NCBI RefSeq assembly: GCF_005080745.1 | Contig: NZ_CP033004.1 | Coordinates: 284,634-305,056, forward strand | Length of the DNA: 20,423 nt | DNA from: Buchnera aphidicola (Melaphis rhois) | GTDB lineage: Bacteria; Pseudomonadota; Gammaproteobacteria; Enterobacterales; Enterobacteriaceae | Reading direction: 5' to 3' | Shown: one piece after another, positions 7,989 through 17,260 of the stretch | Layout of the letters: every line of letters starts with the position of its first letter | Position numbering within the stretch: position 1 is the stretch's first letter | Notes under the pieces: generated by a model | Database searches by the model: none | What the model saw: only the letters and a program-made list of their open reading frames with translations | Told to the model about the DNA's origin: nothing | Made by a program: the position numbers and the translations under genes

Positions 7989-9449
7989 TTAAAGTAAAGG
8001 ACTAAGTAAATAGAACAATTTTTCTATTACTTTTCTCCAATAAGATCTAATAGCCCATAACTTTGGATCTATTAATTTAGAATGTGAAATATATTCATTT
8101 TGCAGTAAAAACAGATCTCTTCCAAAATTACTATCATCTACTACTAATGTAATTTCAAAGTTTAACCATAAACTTCTCATGTCCAAGTTTGCAGTACCGA
8201 TCAAACTTAATTGCATATCTATTAAGATACTTTTACTATGTAGTAATCCTTTTTCAAATTGATAAATTTTTACACCTGATTCTAAAAGTTCACTAAAATA
8301 TACTCGACTTGCCCATTTAACCAATATGGAATCATTACTTTTTGGAATTATTAAGCTAACTTGAACTCCTCTTTGCGCAGCTGCACATATTGCATATAAT
8401 AAATCATCACTAGGTATTAAATAAGGAGTAGTTATTATTATTTTTTTTCGTGCTGAATAAATAGACGTCAATAATACTTGATGAATTATGTTTTCAGTAA
8501 ATCCTGGACCAGAAGCAATAATTTGTATTGCAGAAGTATTATTTTTAGGTAGAGCAACAATTTTATATTTTGGTTGTTTAGGAAAAATTTTTTTTCCTGT
8601 TTCTATTTCCCAATCACAAGAATATACTATCCCCATTGTGATAGCAACTGGACCTTCTATTCTAATCATTAAGTCAATCCATTGTCCAACTTTTGAAGAT
8701 TTTTTAAACAAACGGGGATCTACTAAATTCATACTACCTGTATATGTAATATAGTTGTCTATAAGAATAAATTTTCGATGTTGTCTTAAATCAACTCTTC
8801 TTAAAAATAATTGGTATAAATTTATTTTTAATGCTTCAACTATTTGTATTCCAGAATTGCGCATCATAGTAACCCATTTACTTCGGAAAAATTCTAAACT
8901 TCCAGCTGAATCTAACATAATTCTACATTTTATTCCCCTTCTAGCTGACCTTATCAAAGCTATTGCTACATCATCAGCTAGACCACCAGGTTTCCAAATA
9001 TAAAAAACAATTTCGATATTATTTCTTGCTAGATAAATATCTTGAATCAAAGTTTTAATTATTTCTTTCGTATTTTTTAACAATTTTAATTTATTATATT
9101 TGATTCCTGATATTCCTTGTCTATGCTTACATAGTTGAAATACTGAAGTTGCTACTTCACTATTATTATTTTCAAAAATAAAATTACGGGATTTTAAATT
9201 ATTCAGCCATTTATTTCTTTTTGACCACATAGTGCTAGCCAACTTTAATCTTCTTTTTCCAAGATAAAATTCTTCAAAAAACAACCAAACTATGATTCCA
9301 ATTATAGGTAATATATAAATAACTAACAGCCATGCCATGGCTGACGATATTGCACGACGTTTGGAGAGTATACGAATTGTTATGCTAATAATTAATAACC
9401 AATATCCAAAAATAGTTAACCCAGTAACTATAGAAGAAAAGTTAGCCAT
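7989..9449 (-). CDS. cls: Cardiolipin synthase A
   Basis: ClsA joins two phosphatidylglycerol molecules into cardiolipin and glycerol at the inner membrane. The product has 486 residues, the same as E. coli ClsA, and aligns along its whole length. Two N-terminal membrane segments (about 8-28 and 37-58) are followed by two phospholipase-D domains. Both HKD motifs are intact: His224/Lys226/Asp231 (HRKFILID) and His404/Lys406/Asp411 (HSKSILID). The conserved C-terminus (FYLLSPLL) is present. It is the last gene of the long minus-strand block, 284 bp after yciA. In E. coli kch, yciI and tonB lie in that interval and are absent here. Confidence 0.97.
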   Translation of the reverse strand: MANFSSIVTGLTIFGYWLLIISITIRILSKRRAISSAMAWLLVIYILPIIGIIVWLFFEEFYLGKRRLKLASTMWSKRNKWLNNLKSRNFIFENNNSEVATSVFQLCKHRQGISGIKYNKLKLLKNTKEIIKTLIQDIYLARNNIEIVFYIWKPGGLADDVAIALIRSARRGIKCRIMLDSAGSLEFFRSKWVTMMRNSGIQIVEALKINLYQLFLRRVDLRQHRKFILIDNYITYTGSMNLVDPRLFKKSSKVGQWIDLMIRIEGPVAITMGIVYSCDWEIETGKKIFPKQPKYKIVALPKNNTSAIQIIASGPGFTENIIHQVLLTSIYSARKKIIITTPYLIPSDDLLYAICAAAQRGVQVSLIIPKSNDSILVKWASRVYFSELLESGVKIYQFEKGLLHSKSILIDMQLSLIGTANLDMRSLWLNFEITLVVDDSNFGRDLFLLQNEYISHSKLIDPKLWAIRSYWRKVIEKLFYLLSPLL

Positions 9450-9733
9450 TTAATAATTATCCAGTTAATATTTTTTAATGTTAAGTAGTAAAGAAATAAA
9501 TTTCACTAGTTTTTACTATTATATAGTATGTTTTGAATAAAAATGATGCTATAAAAATAATGTTTTATATGTCGACTTTAAAATAATTATTGCAATTAAT
9601 AACATATTAAATAAAATTTAATTGTGTTATTTAAAAAACATGTGTTCATATTTTAAAAATTTTTTTAAATATTAAAACTCGTTTTGTATAATTATTATAC
9701 TTTTATAACTTGAAAATTAATAATCAAAATAAA

Positions 9734-10141
9734 TTAAATAATGCTTAATGGTAATAAATTTCTAGGTTTTCCTAACTTATCTACAGCAACATAAACAAAA
9801 ATTGCTTCTGTAGTACAGTATCGTAATCCTAATGGCTCGGAAGCTACTTTTTTTATCCATACTTCGATCTTTATAGTAATTGAACTATTTCCTGTTTTAA
9901 TACAATGTGCATAGCAACTTACTACGTCACCAACGGTAACTGATTTTAAAAATGTCATTCCGTTTACACTCACTGTTACTACTCTTCCTCCTGCAATTTC
10001 TTTTGCTAAAATCGCCCCGCCCATATCCATTTGAGACATAATCCATCCTCCAAAAATATCTCCATTAGCATTAGTATCTGCTGGCATTGCTAAAGTACGT
10101 AAAACTATTTTTCCTTTTGGTGATTGGCATTTTTGATTCAT
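9734..10141 (-). CDS. yciA: Acyl-CoA thioesterase YciA
   Basis: A hotdog-fold thioesterase that hydrolyses a range of acyl-CoAs in the cytoplasm. It has 135 residues; E. coli YciA has 132. The highly conserved segment ADTNANGDIFGGWIMSQMD (21-39) ends with the aspartate I take to be the catalytic one, followed by GGAILAKEIAGGRVVTVSV. IEVWIKKVASEPLG (92-105) is also typical. AGAG lies upstream of the start. The yciB stop is 28 nt before the ATG, so it is probably co-transcribed as the last gene of yciC-yciB-yciA, the E. coli order. Confidence 0.95.
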   Translation of the reverse strand: MNQKCQSPKGKIVLRTLAMPADTNANGDIFGGWIMSQMDMGGAILAKEIAGGRVVTVSVNGMTFLKSVTVGDVVSCYAHCIKTGNSSITIKIEVWIKKVASEPLGLRYCTTEAIFVYVAVDKLGKPRNLLPLSII

Positions 10142-10169
10142 AAATAATTTCTCTGATTAAAGTTATTAA

Positions 10170-10703
10170 CTATTTATTTCTAGAAGTTAAATAGTATATA
10201 TAAATTATATTGATGAATATAAAAAACAATGTTAAAAAAGTTAATCCAAATACTTTAAATAACACCCACATGCTTTCTGAAAAATAAAACATAACATATA
10301 AGTTAATAATGGCACATATTAAGAAAAAAATAGACCAAATAATATTAAGTATATTCCAAGAAGAATCAGTTAATCTTATTTGTTTTCCTAGCAATTGTTG
10401 AATTAATGGTTTCTTAATTAATAAATGATTAATTAAAAATGAAAGAAAAAGAAACAGGTATATTATTGTCACTTTCCACTTAATGTAATTACTGTTATGG
10501 AACAATAACGTTAGAGATCCGAAAAATAATACGCAAATACAATTAATGTAGTCCATTTTGTCAATATTATTAAAAACTACTTTGAATAATATACATACTG
10601 ATATGGTTAAAATCATTAGTATAGTGGATGCAAGAAAAATGTTATAAAATTTGTATACAATAAAAAAAGAAAAAATTGGAACAAAATTAAGCAACTGTTT
10701 CAT
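10170..10703 (-). CDS. yciB: YciB/IspZ-family inner-membrane protein
   Basis: A 177-residue polytopic protein with about five membrane helices, aligning throughout with E. coli YciB (179 residues). Conserved stretches include FFGSLTLLFHNSNYIKWKVT (59-78), KKPLIQQLLGKQIRL (97-111) and VLFKVFGLTFLTLFF (146-160). The family is called intracellular septation protein A and has been linked to cell-envelope synthesis and division-site proteins in enterics; the exact activity is not settled. The gene begins 22 nt after yciC and ends 28 nt before yciA. Only a weak GGA precedes the ATG. Confidence 0.93.
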   Translation of the reverse strand: MKQLLNFVPIFSFFIVYKFYNIFLASTILMILTISVCILFKVVFNNIDKMDYINCICVLFFGSLTLLFHNSNYIKWKVTIIYLFLFLSFLINHLLIKKPLIQQLLGKQIRLTDSSWNILNIIWSIFFLICAIINLYVMFYFSESMWVLFKVFGLTFLTLFFIFINIIYIYYLTSRNK

Positions 10704-10725
10704 AAAATAAAATCCAATACTATAT

Positions 10726-11481
10726 TTAATTAGAATGTGACAATGAAGTTGATAGCATATAAAAACGAAATAAATATATAATTAGTATAGAAGAAATTAT
10801 ATTAGTCATTGTATTTAATAATAACGATAGTATGCATCCAGAAATTATTTTTATATTTGATAGCAATATGAGAATAACTAACTTTGACAATAACCATAAA
10901 ATAATAGCAGGAGTGATAATTTTAAAATTGTATAAAGTGATTTGTGTACTAGAAATGATAGATTGAATTATAGTTGTATTATTTGTCATTAATATAATAG
11001 GCGATAAGGAAAGAAGTATACAAAACATCATTCCTGGAATTATTAATAGCATTAATCCTAGTTGAATAATGATTGTAATAATAAATATTAATAGGAATAA
11101 ATTTAAAAATAAAAATACATTATTTTTTTTAAGTTCTAATAAGAAACTATTTTTTTTAAAAGCAATAGTCTTTATGAAAATTGTTAAAATTCCTATTAAA
11201 ACAGTACTTCCAATTAATGATGAAAATAATTTCATAATTGAAAATAATAATAATCTCTTTTGTTGATAAGGTGTTAATGCTTTTACAAAATCGAATAGAG
11301 AATAATATTGGTTCATTTTTGATTCATAAAAAAATGTTAAAATATTTGAATTTGAAACGAAAATATTGTCTATCATGATAGTTATACTAGAAGAAAAAAG
11401 CGCTATGACAAATATCGTCAACCATTTTACTTTCAAAAATTTGATAGTATCACGGCATAATAAATGTGTTGTTATATACAT
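10726..11481 (-). CDS. yciC: YciC-family inner-membrane protein
   Basis: A polytopic membrane protein of the UPF0259/YciC family, about six hydrophobic segments, function not firmly known. The frame is open to an ATG at 11514, but I choose the ATG at 11481. AAGGA lies 7 nt before it, and MYITTHLLCRDT then aligns with the E. coli start (MSITAQSVYRDT). The product has 251 residues against 247. The segment QLGLMLLIIPGMMFCILLSLSPIILM and the C-terminal ISSILIIYLFRFYMLS are the clearest matches. It heads yciC-yciB-yciA and has its own promoter candidate (11539-11563), so it may not depend on trp transcription. Confidence 0.92.
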   Translation of the reverse strand: MYITTHLLCRDTIKFLKVKWLTIFVIALFSSSITIMIDNIFVSNSNILTFFYESKMNQYYSLFDFVKALTPYQQKRLLLFSIMKLFSSLIGSTVLIGILTIFIKTIAFKKNSFLLELKKNNVFLFLNLFLLIFIITIIIQLGLMLLIIPGMMFCILLSLSPIILMTNNTTIIQSIISSTQITLYNFKIITPAIILWLLSKLVILILLSNIKIISGCILSLLLNTMTNIISSILIIYLFRFYMLSTSLSHSN

Positions 11482-11538
11482 GAGTTTTCCTTGACCTTGT
11501 ATTGTTAGTATCAAGACATAACATTTTCACATAATTTT

Positions 11539-11563
11539 TCATTAACAAACTTAATTATGTCAA
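11539..11563 (-). promoter_or_regulatory. Weak candidate promoter upstream of yciC
   Basis: On the minus strand a perfect TTGACA (11563-11558) lies about 80 nt upstream of the yciC start. The best -10 at 18-nt spacing is only AAAAAT (about 4 of 6). The TTGACA overlaps the arm of a perfect palindrome at 11560-11578. The -10 end of the interval is approximate. Confidence 0.3.
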
Positions 11564-11578
11564 GATATTATATCTTGA
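11560..11578 (-). terminator. Palindrome between trpA and yciC
   Basis: TCAAGATA and TATCTTGA are perfect 8-bp arms around TTA. It lies 40 bp after the trpA stop, where a terminator could sit, but no U-tract follows on the trpA strand. It could equally be an operator-like site over the yciC -35 element. Related TCAAGA/TCTTGA words recur at 11511-11516 and 11587-11592 (ACAAGA). Confidence 0.3.
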
Positions 11579-11617
11579 TAATGTATGACAAGATTATATT
11601 TATTATAATAGCTAATA

Positions 11618-12430
11618 CTATTCGATAATTATTGTTGCTTTTTTAAAAGATTTCGATAAAAATATTATTTCTTTTATAAGTTTGTCATCATCTTGAAAAT
11701 AGTTTTCAATTAATTTAGCAATAATTGATCCACAAATAACACCAGATATTCCTGATAATATTATTTTTTGTATTTGATAAGGATAAGAAACCCCAAACCC
11801 TTGTATCAAAGGTGTTTTAGTTAGTTTTTTTAGTTTATTAATCAAACTCAAGGGTGGTATCATTATTTCTTGATTTATTCCAGTTACCCCAGATCTAGAT
11901 AATAGATAAATATACCCTTGACTATGTATAGCAATGTTTTTGATTACGTTCTTTTTAGCATCAGGGGGGCATATAAATACTGGCAATATATTATTAATTA
12001 TAGCATATTTTCTAAAAACATATGATTCTTCAATTGGCAAATCTGCTATTAATATCGAATCAATACCAATTTTGTAACATTTTAAGTAAAATTTGTTTAT
12101 TCCAAACTTAAATATTAAATTTGAATATAATAATAATCCTATTGGAATAGTCTGATGTTTTTCCCGTATTTCAGATAATATGTCAAAACATTTATGAAGG
12201 TTTATTTTAGAATTAAAAGCTCTTAAATTGGCTTTTTGTATTATTTCACCATCTGCTATAGGATCTGAAAATGGAATTCCTAATTCTAACCCATCTGCAC
12301 CATTTTCAATTAAAGCATTAATTATTTTTAATGACATATCAATAGATGGATCGCCGAGAACAACAAAAGGAATAAAACAACCTTTTTTAAACGGAATTAA
12401 TTTTTTGCATAATTTTTGATAACGATTCAT
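11618..12430 (-). CDS. trpA: Tryptophan synthase alpha subunit
   Basis: TrpA cleaves indole-3-glycerol phosphate to indole, which is channelled to TrpB. An ATG at 12439 is only 3 nt after the trpB stop. I prefer the next ATG at 12430, because MNRYQKL then aligns with E. coli MERYESL and the catalytic Glu49 and Asp60 take exactly the E. coli numbers; the GTAGAG at the trpB end is also better spaced for it. The product has 270 residues against 268. FICPPDA, YIYLLSRSGVTG and QGFGVS are the other family motifs, the last two bounding the phosphate site. It is the last gene of trpDCBA, essentially abutting trpB, which fits coupled translation and the 1:1 enzyme complex. Confidence 0.96.
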   Translation of the reverse strand: MNRYQKLCKKLIPFKKGCFIPFVVLGDPSIDMSLKIINALIENGADGLELGIPFSDPIADGEIIQKANLRAFNSKINLHKCFDILSEIREKHQTIPIGLLLYSNLIFKFGINKFYLKCYKIGIDSILIADLPIEESYVFRKYAIINNILPVFICPPDAKKNVIKNIAIHSQGYIYLLSRSGVTGINQEIMIPPLSLINKLKKLTKTPLIQGFGVSYPYQIQKIILSGISGVICGSIIAKLIENYFQDDDKLIKEIIFLSKSFKKATIIIE

Positions 12431-12442
12431 TATTAACATACT

Positions 12443-13621
12443 CTACATTTTTAGAAAATTTTTAACTGTTTCGATATCTTTATCACCTCTTCCGGAAATA
12501 TTTACAATTAATATTTGATTTTTCTGAGGATGATTGTTCATTAATTTTAATGCATAAGCTAGTGCATGAGAAGATTCTAATGCCGGAATTATTCCCTCTG
12601 ATTTGCTTAAACATCTAAAAGCATTTACCGCTTCGTGATCAGTAATTGATACATATTGTGCACGCTTAGTACTATACAGCCAAGCATGTTCAGGTCCTAC
12701 TGCTGGGAAATCTAGACCGGCTGAAATAGACCATGATTCTTTAATCTGACCTTCTTCAGTCTGCATGATCTTTGTTTTCATACCAAAAAAAATACCTGTT
12801 TCTCCATGTGTTAAAGGAGCACCATGTTTGTTAGTATGAATTCCTTTTCCACCTGGTTCTACACCAATAAGACTAACGGAATTATCTGAAATAAATGAAG
12901 AAAATATTCCAATAGCATTGGATCCCCCACCTACACATGCAATTACAGCATTAGGTAAACAATTTTCCTCTCGAACAATTTGTCTTTTTGTTTCTTTTCC
13001 AATGATACTTTGAAATTCTTTCACGATAGTTGGATATGGATGAGGTCCAGCAGCAGTGCCAAGCATATAATGTGCGTTAATATAATTTTCTGACCAATCA
13101 CGTAAAGCTTCGTTACATGCATCTTTCAAAGTACCACTACCCGTTTTTACTGGTATAACTTCAGCTCCCATTAATTTCATTCGAAAGACGTTTTGTTGTT
13201 GCCTATTTATATCTTTTAATCCCATATAAATACGACATTTAAGATTTAATAAAGCACAAGAAAAAGCAGCTGCTACTCCATGTTGACCTGCTCCTGTTTC
13301 AGCAATAATTTCCTTTTTTTTCATTTTTTTTGCCAATAACGCTTGACCTAATACTTGATTAGTTTTGTGTGCCCCTCCGTGCAATAAATCTTCTCGTTTG
13401 AGATAAATCTTCGTTTTTGTTCCCTTCGTTAAATTACGACATAATGTTAATGGTGTAGGTCTACCAGCATAGTTTTCTAAAAGATTAGATAACTCTATTT
13501 TAAATTTAGAACTTTTTAATGAAAAAATAAATTCTTCTTCTAATTGATATAATGCAGGCATTAAAATTTGTGGGACATACATACCACCAAAATCGCCAAA
13601 ATATGAATTTAATAAAGTCAT
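12443..13621 (-). CDS. trpB: Tryptophan synthase beta subunit
   Basis: TrpB is the pyridoxal-phosphate enzyme that condenses indole with serine. The product has 392 residues against 397 in E. coli. The cofactor lysine is Lys86 in HGGAHKTNQ, the catalytic glutamate is Glu108 in AETGAGQHG, and the phosphate loop GGGSNAIG lies near 231-238. The conserved N-terminus ([14 protein letters not shown]) begins at residue 5. AGGA precedes the ATG by about 10 nt, 23 nt after the trpCF stop. All residues I could check are intact, so the enzyme looks functional. It is the most conserved trp protein here. Confidence 0.98.
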   Translation of the reverse strand: MTLLNSYFGDFGGMYVPQILMPALYQLEEEFIFSLKSSKFKIELSNLLENYAGRPTPLTLCRNLTKGTKTKIYLKREDLLHGGAHKTNQVLGQALLAKKMKKKEIIAETGAGQHGVAAAFSCALLNLKCRIYMGLKDINRQQQNVFRMKLMGAEVIPVKTGSGTLKDACNEALRDWSENYINAHYMLGTAAGPHPYPTIVKEFQSIIGKETKRQIVREENCLPNAVIACVGGGSNAIGIFSSFISDNSVSLIGVEPGGKGIHTNKHGAPLTHGETGIFFGMKTKIMQTEEGQIKESWSISAGLDFPAVGPEHAWLYSTKRAQYVSITDHEAVNAFRCLSKSEGIIPALESSHALAYALKLMNNHPQKNQILIVNISGRGDKDIETVKNFLKM

Positions 13622-13644
13622 GAAAAAAATTCCTAATATGTATT

Positions 13645-15030
13645 TTAATGAGTTATTATTTTATGTTCTCTTAGAGAACGGAAAAGTGACATTATTTTAT
13701 TTTTATCTTTTATGCCAGGAGTGACTTCTAATCCAGAGTTAAAATCAAGCCCGAAACAACCTAGATTAGAAGCTAAAATACAGTTATGTATACTTAAACC
13801 ACCAGCTAATATAACATTAATTAATGCATAATTTTTTAATAAAGACCAATTAAATGGTACACCACTGCCTCCATTGATATTGTCAAAAATGTATTTATCT
13901 ATGTTTTTATAAATGTGTTCTTGATATTTGTTTTTACTTATTAGTGAGACAGCTTTCCATATTTTTATATTAAATGGTAATTTTTCTCTTAAAGTATTAA
14001 TATACAACTGATTTTCGTTCCCATGTAATTGAATAGCATAAAATGGAATTTTATTAGTTATATGGATAATGATTTCAATTTTTTCATTACAAAATACTCC
14101 AATATATTTCATATTAATGGAGGTGCTAATTTGAATGGCTTTTTTATAATCAATATATCGTGGCGAAAATTTACAAAAAATAAAACCCGCGTAAATTGCT
14201 CCAGCACGTTGTGATACTTGAACGTCTTCAAATCTAGTTAATCCGCATATTTTGTTGTTTCCCATTATTATTTTACGAACAGTATTGTCTAAATCTTTTT
14301 TAGTCATTAAAACAGATCCAATTAAAAATCCTTGTACAATCGACGTTAACTCTCTTAATTGATGATAATTTTTAATACCAGATTCACTGATAACGGTTAT
14401 ATTTTTTGGTATACTTGGTGCTAACTTATGTGTATTACTTATTGAAAGAGAAAGATTATGCAAATTACGATTATTAATTCCGATAACTCGTGCATTTAAA
14501 ATTATAGCTCTGTTTAACTCTTCTCGATTATTTATTTCAGTTAAAACACCCATATTTAAAGATGTTGCTATTTCTTCAAGAAAAATGTATTGAGAATCAT
14601 TTAAAATAGATAACATAAGTAGTATTGCGTCAGCTTTATAATATCTTGCTAAATAAATTTGATATGGATCAATAAAAAAATCTTTACATAAAATTGGTTG
14701 ATTAACAGCAATATTTCTAATTATAGGAATAAATTCGAATTTCCCCCCAAAATATTTTTCATCAGTTAATACTGATATAACTGAAGCATATTTTTTATAT
14801 ATATTTGCTACAAATTCTGGTTTAAAATTATTTAATATTCCTAGTGAAGGTGATGATTTTTTAAATTCTAATATTAAAGATGGGTGAATTTTTTTTAATG
14901 ATTTATAAAAATCACGATTTGATAATGTCAGTTTGTATTGAAAAGTAGATAATGGCTGTATTTTTTTTCTATGCACAAGCCACTTTAATTTATCTTTTAT
15001 CATTTTTTTTAATATACTTTCCAAAATCAT
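13645..15030 (-). CDS. trpC: Bifunctional indole-glycerol-phosphate synthase / PRA isomerase
   Basis: This is the enteric TrpC-TrpF fusion. It isomerises phosphoribosyl-anthranilate and closes the ring to indole-glycerol phosphate. It has 461 residues against about 452. The synthase domain covers about 1-256: [10 protein letters not shown] (53-62, Lys57), [18 protein letters not shown] (114-131), GINNRNL and ISESGI. The isomerase domain follows from about 258: KICGLTR with catalytic Cys262, QLHGNE (334-339), FDNINGGSG with Asp383, and [15 protein letters not shown] near the end. Its start is 8 nt after trpD: AAGAGGAAT overlaps the trpD stop, so translation is probably coupled. Confidence 0.96.
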   Translation of the reverse strand: MILESILKKMIKDKLKWLVHRKKIQPLSTFQYKLTLSNRDFYKSLKKIHPSLILEFKKSSPSLGILNNFKPEFVANIYKKYASVISVLTDEKYFGGKFEFIPIIRNIAVNQPILCKDFFIDPYQIYLARYYKADAILLMLSILNDSQYIFLEEIATSLNMGVLTEINNREELNRAIILNARVIGINNRNLHNLSLSISNTHKLAPSIPKNITVISESGIKNYHQLRELTSIVQGFLIGSVLMTKKDLDNTVRKIIMGNNKICGLTRFEDVQVSQRAGAIYAGFIFCKFSPRYIDYKKAIQISTSINMKYIGVFCNEKIEIIIHITNKIPFYAIQLHGNENQLYINTLREKLPFNIKIWKAVSLISKNKYQEHIYKNIDKYIFDNINGGSGVPFNWSLLKNYALINVILAGGLSIHNCILASNLGCFGLDFNSGLEVTPGIKDKNKIMSLFRSLREHKIITH

Positions 15031-15038
15031 ATTCCTCT

Positions 15039-16034
15039 TTAGAACTTAGATAATTCAATAATTTTTTGGTAAACTTTTCCACTATAAATTATTTTTAAAG
15101 CATATTGTGTATTTTTTTTTAGATCTTCATTACCAAATAATTGAAGTAATATAGCTGTATTAGCTGCTATAGTTTCTGTAATTGAAATAGGACCTTTTCC
15201 TTGAAATACTTTCTTAACTATTTCATAATTTTCTTTAGGTGTACCTCCTAAAATAGTATTTTTATCATGGAAATGTACTCCGAAACTTTCAGGATATAAT
15301 GTATATGAAGTAATTTTAGAATTTTTTAATTCAGTAATATTAGTAGGGCTATGTAGCGTTACTTCGTCTATATTATTACTATATACTATTATTGAACGAT
15401 GACGATTTAATTTTTTAAGTATATGTGCAATAGGAATCATTAATTTAGTACTATAAACACCTATAACAGATAAAGGGGGGTTAGATGGGTTTAATAATGG
15501 ACCTAATATGTTAAACAATGTTCTAGTTTTCAAAATTTTTCGAACTAACGAAACATGTTTAAAACTAGCATGGTATTGTGGTGCAAATAAAAAACAAACA
15601 TTTAATTTATTTAACATTTCTTGAGATTTTTTTTGTGAGATATTAATATTAATATCAAATTCTTTCAAAAGATCATATGATCCAGATTTACCAGATATAC
15701 TAGAATTACAATGTTTTATGATTTTTAAACCACATGTTGCCCCAACTAATGCACTAGCAGTAGATATATTTATACTGTTACTCAAATCTCCACCAGTTCC
15801 TACAATATCAGAAAACATATAATTTTGTTTAGGAAATGGCTGAGCTTGTTCTAAACAAGCTTGCATAGCTCCCATTATCTCTTGTTCAGATTCACCCTTA
15901 ATTTTTAAAGCTATTAAAATAGCAGATAATTGTACATTATTAATTTTACCTGACATTATGTACTGAAACAAATTATATGATTCTATTTCCGTCAAATTGT
16001 AACCATTATAAATCCTATTCAATATGTTATTCAT
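15039..16034 (-). CDS. trpD: Anthranilate phosphoribosyltransferase, unfused
   Basis: TrpD transfers the phosphoribosyl group of PRPP to anthranilate. In E. coli this domain is fused behind TrpG; here the 331-residue protein starts directly with the TrpD domain. Intact motifs are DIVGTGGDLSNSINIST (76-92) and KTRTLFNILGPLLNP. The second PRPP/anthranilate motif, usually KHGNRxxSSxSGSxD, reads KHCNSSISGKSGSYD (107-121), with Gly109 changed to Cys and the following Arg to Ser. It is the first gene of the chromosomal trpDCBA block. Neither trpE nor trpG lies upstream; an EamA transporter diverges instead. No leader peptide with repeated Trp codons was seen. Confidence 0.95.
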   Translation of the reverse strand: MNNILNRIYNGYNLTEIESYNLFQYIMSGKINNVQLSAILIALKIKGESEQEIMGAMQACLEQAQPFPKQNYMFSDIVGTGGDLSNSINISTASALVGATCGLKIIKHCNSSISGKSGSYDLLKEFDININISQKKSQEMLNKLNVCFLFAPQYHASFKHVSLVRKILKTRTLFNILGPLLNPSNPPLSVIGVYSTKLMIPIAHILKKLNRHRSIIVYSNNIDEVTLHSPTNITELKNSKITSYTLYPESFGVHFHDKNTILGGTPKENYEIVKKVFQGKGPISITETIAANTAILLQLFGNEDLKKNTQYALKIIYSGKVYQKIIELSKF

Positions 16035-16330
16035 TTTGCATCTTATAGAGTAAACAACGTATATATTTAACTAATTTTGATGAATTTACCAAAACTAATT
16101 AATAAAAATCAAAATATCTGTGTGTATTATAAATTATATATTAAATATAATCATAATTAAATTAATCTAGCTGTTATTTAATAACAAGAATTTATATATA
16201 ATTTATTAATATTTTTAATTATATTTAATGTTAAAAGAATATTTAACGATTTAAATTAATATTTTATGTATCCAAATACATCTTTAATTAAAATATATCA
16301 AGGTTATACTAATATATTAGGAAAATCACG
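16035..16330. other. 296-bp divergent trpD-EamA spacer
   Basis: This region must carry the start signals for trpDCBA and the transporter, but no strong promoter stands out. The best trp candidate is TTGATT-18-TAAATT on the minus strand (both about 4 of 6). For the transporter there is a TATACT near 16304 with a poor -35. Palindromes are present: ATTTTGAT/ATCAAAAT (16074-16115), TGTTATT-T-AATAACA (16172-16186) and ATGTAT/ATACAT (16266-16281). No attenuator or Trp-rich leader was found. Confidence 0.5.
16172..16186. repeat. Perfect 15-nt hyphenated palindrome in trpD-EamA spacer
   Basis: TGTTATT and AATAACA are exact reverse complements around one T, in the middle of the divergent spacer. This geometry is typical of repressor-type operators, but no regulator gene is visible nearby and chance is possible in AT-rich DNA. 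Confidence 0.3.
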
Positions 16331-17260
16331 ATGCAAAAAATGACAATAATATTACTGTTTTTAGTAGTATCTATAACATGGGGGACTACTTTTATGGCTA
16401 TAAAAATTGCTGCGGATACTATTCCCCCTTTATTCATAACTGGAATGAGATTTTTATTAGCATCACCATTATTGATATGTATTTGTTACTACACTAATAC
16501 TTCTTTATTATTTCCATCTGGAAAAAAAATATTTCAGTTAGTTATATGTATATTTTATTTTTCTATACCTTTTTCATTAATGTTATATGGTGGTACTTAC
16601 GTTAATTCAATTATTGCATCTGTCATATTTTCTAATATGCCGATTATAATATTATTACTTTCTTTTCTTATCTTTAATAAACCATTGAATATTATTCAAT
16701 ATATAGGATTAACATTAGCAATATCCGCTTTATTAATAATTTTATTTAAAGAAATCCAATTAGGTAATAAAAACATTATTAAAGGGATAATAGCATTAAT
16801 ATTAGCCATGATTAGTCATGCTATGGTATATTTGCATTCTAAAGAAAAATATTCTAATATATCCATTTTAACTTTTAATGCTCTCCCTTCTTTATTTTCT
16901 GGAACATTATTATTATTCATTTCTAACATAGTAGAACGTCCTATATTTAATAATTTTTCTAAAACTTCTATTATAGCTATTCTTTATTTAAGTTATTTTT
17001 CGGGAGTATTTGGAATATTATCTTATTTTTATTTACAAAAAAAGGTAAGTTCTTTTTATGCCTCTATTGTTTTTTTTATATTTCCATTGATAACTTTAAT
17101 TTTAGAAAAAGTAATTTATGGATATTCTATTACATCAGAACAATTTCAACTCATAATGTTTTCAATGAGTAGCATATTTTTAACGTTAATTCCATTTGAC
17201 TATTTTAAATTAAAAAATTTTATACAACAATTAGTAAAAAAATTTAGAATATTGTTATGA
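16331..17260 (+). CDS. DMT-superfamily (EamA) transporter
   Basis: A 309-residue membrane protein with about ten helices in two EamA repeats (roughly 8-137 and 150-285). The first repeat has the typical WGTTFMAIKIA and PPLFITGMRFLLAS signatures. The family moves small metabolites out of or into the cell; members include YedA and the aromatic amino-acid exporter YddG. The substrate cannot be read from sequence. It is divergent from trpDCBA across 296 bp, which invites the idea of tryptophan or related export, but that is only positional. AGGA lies 9 nt before the ATG. The C-terminal tail is Lys-rich and probably cytoplasmic. Confidence 0.88.
   Translation: MQKMTIILLFLVVSITWGTTFMAIKIAADTIPPLFITGMRFLLASPLLICICYYTNTSLLFPSGKKIFQLVICIFYFSIPFSLMLYGGTYVNSIIASVIFSNMPIIILLLSFLIFNKPLNIIQYIGLTLAISALLIILFKEIQLGNKNIIKGIIALILAMISHAMVYLHSKEKYSNISILTFNALPSLFSGTLLLFISNIVERPIFNNFSKTSIIAILYLSYFSGVFGILSYFYLQKKVSSFYASIVFFIFPLITLILEKVIYGYSITSEQFQLIMFSMSSIFLTLIPFDYFKLKNFIQQLVKKFRILL

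Noticed and set aside
8488..9003. Two + strand open frames opposite cls (8488-8754 and 8755-9003).
   Set aside because: They are antisense shadows of a fully conserved cardiolipin synthase, with no ribosome-binding site or recognisable protein.
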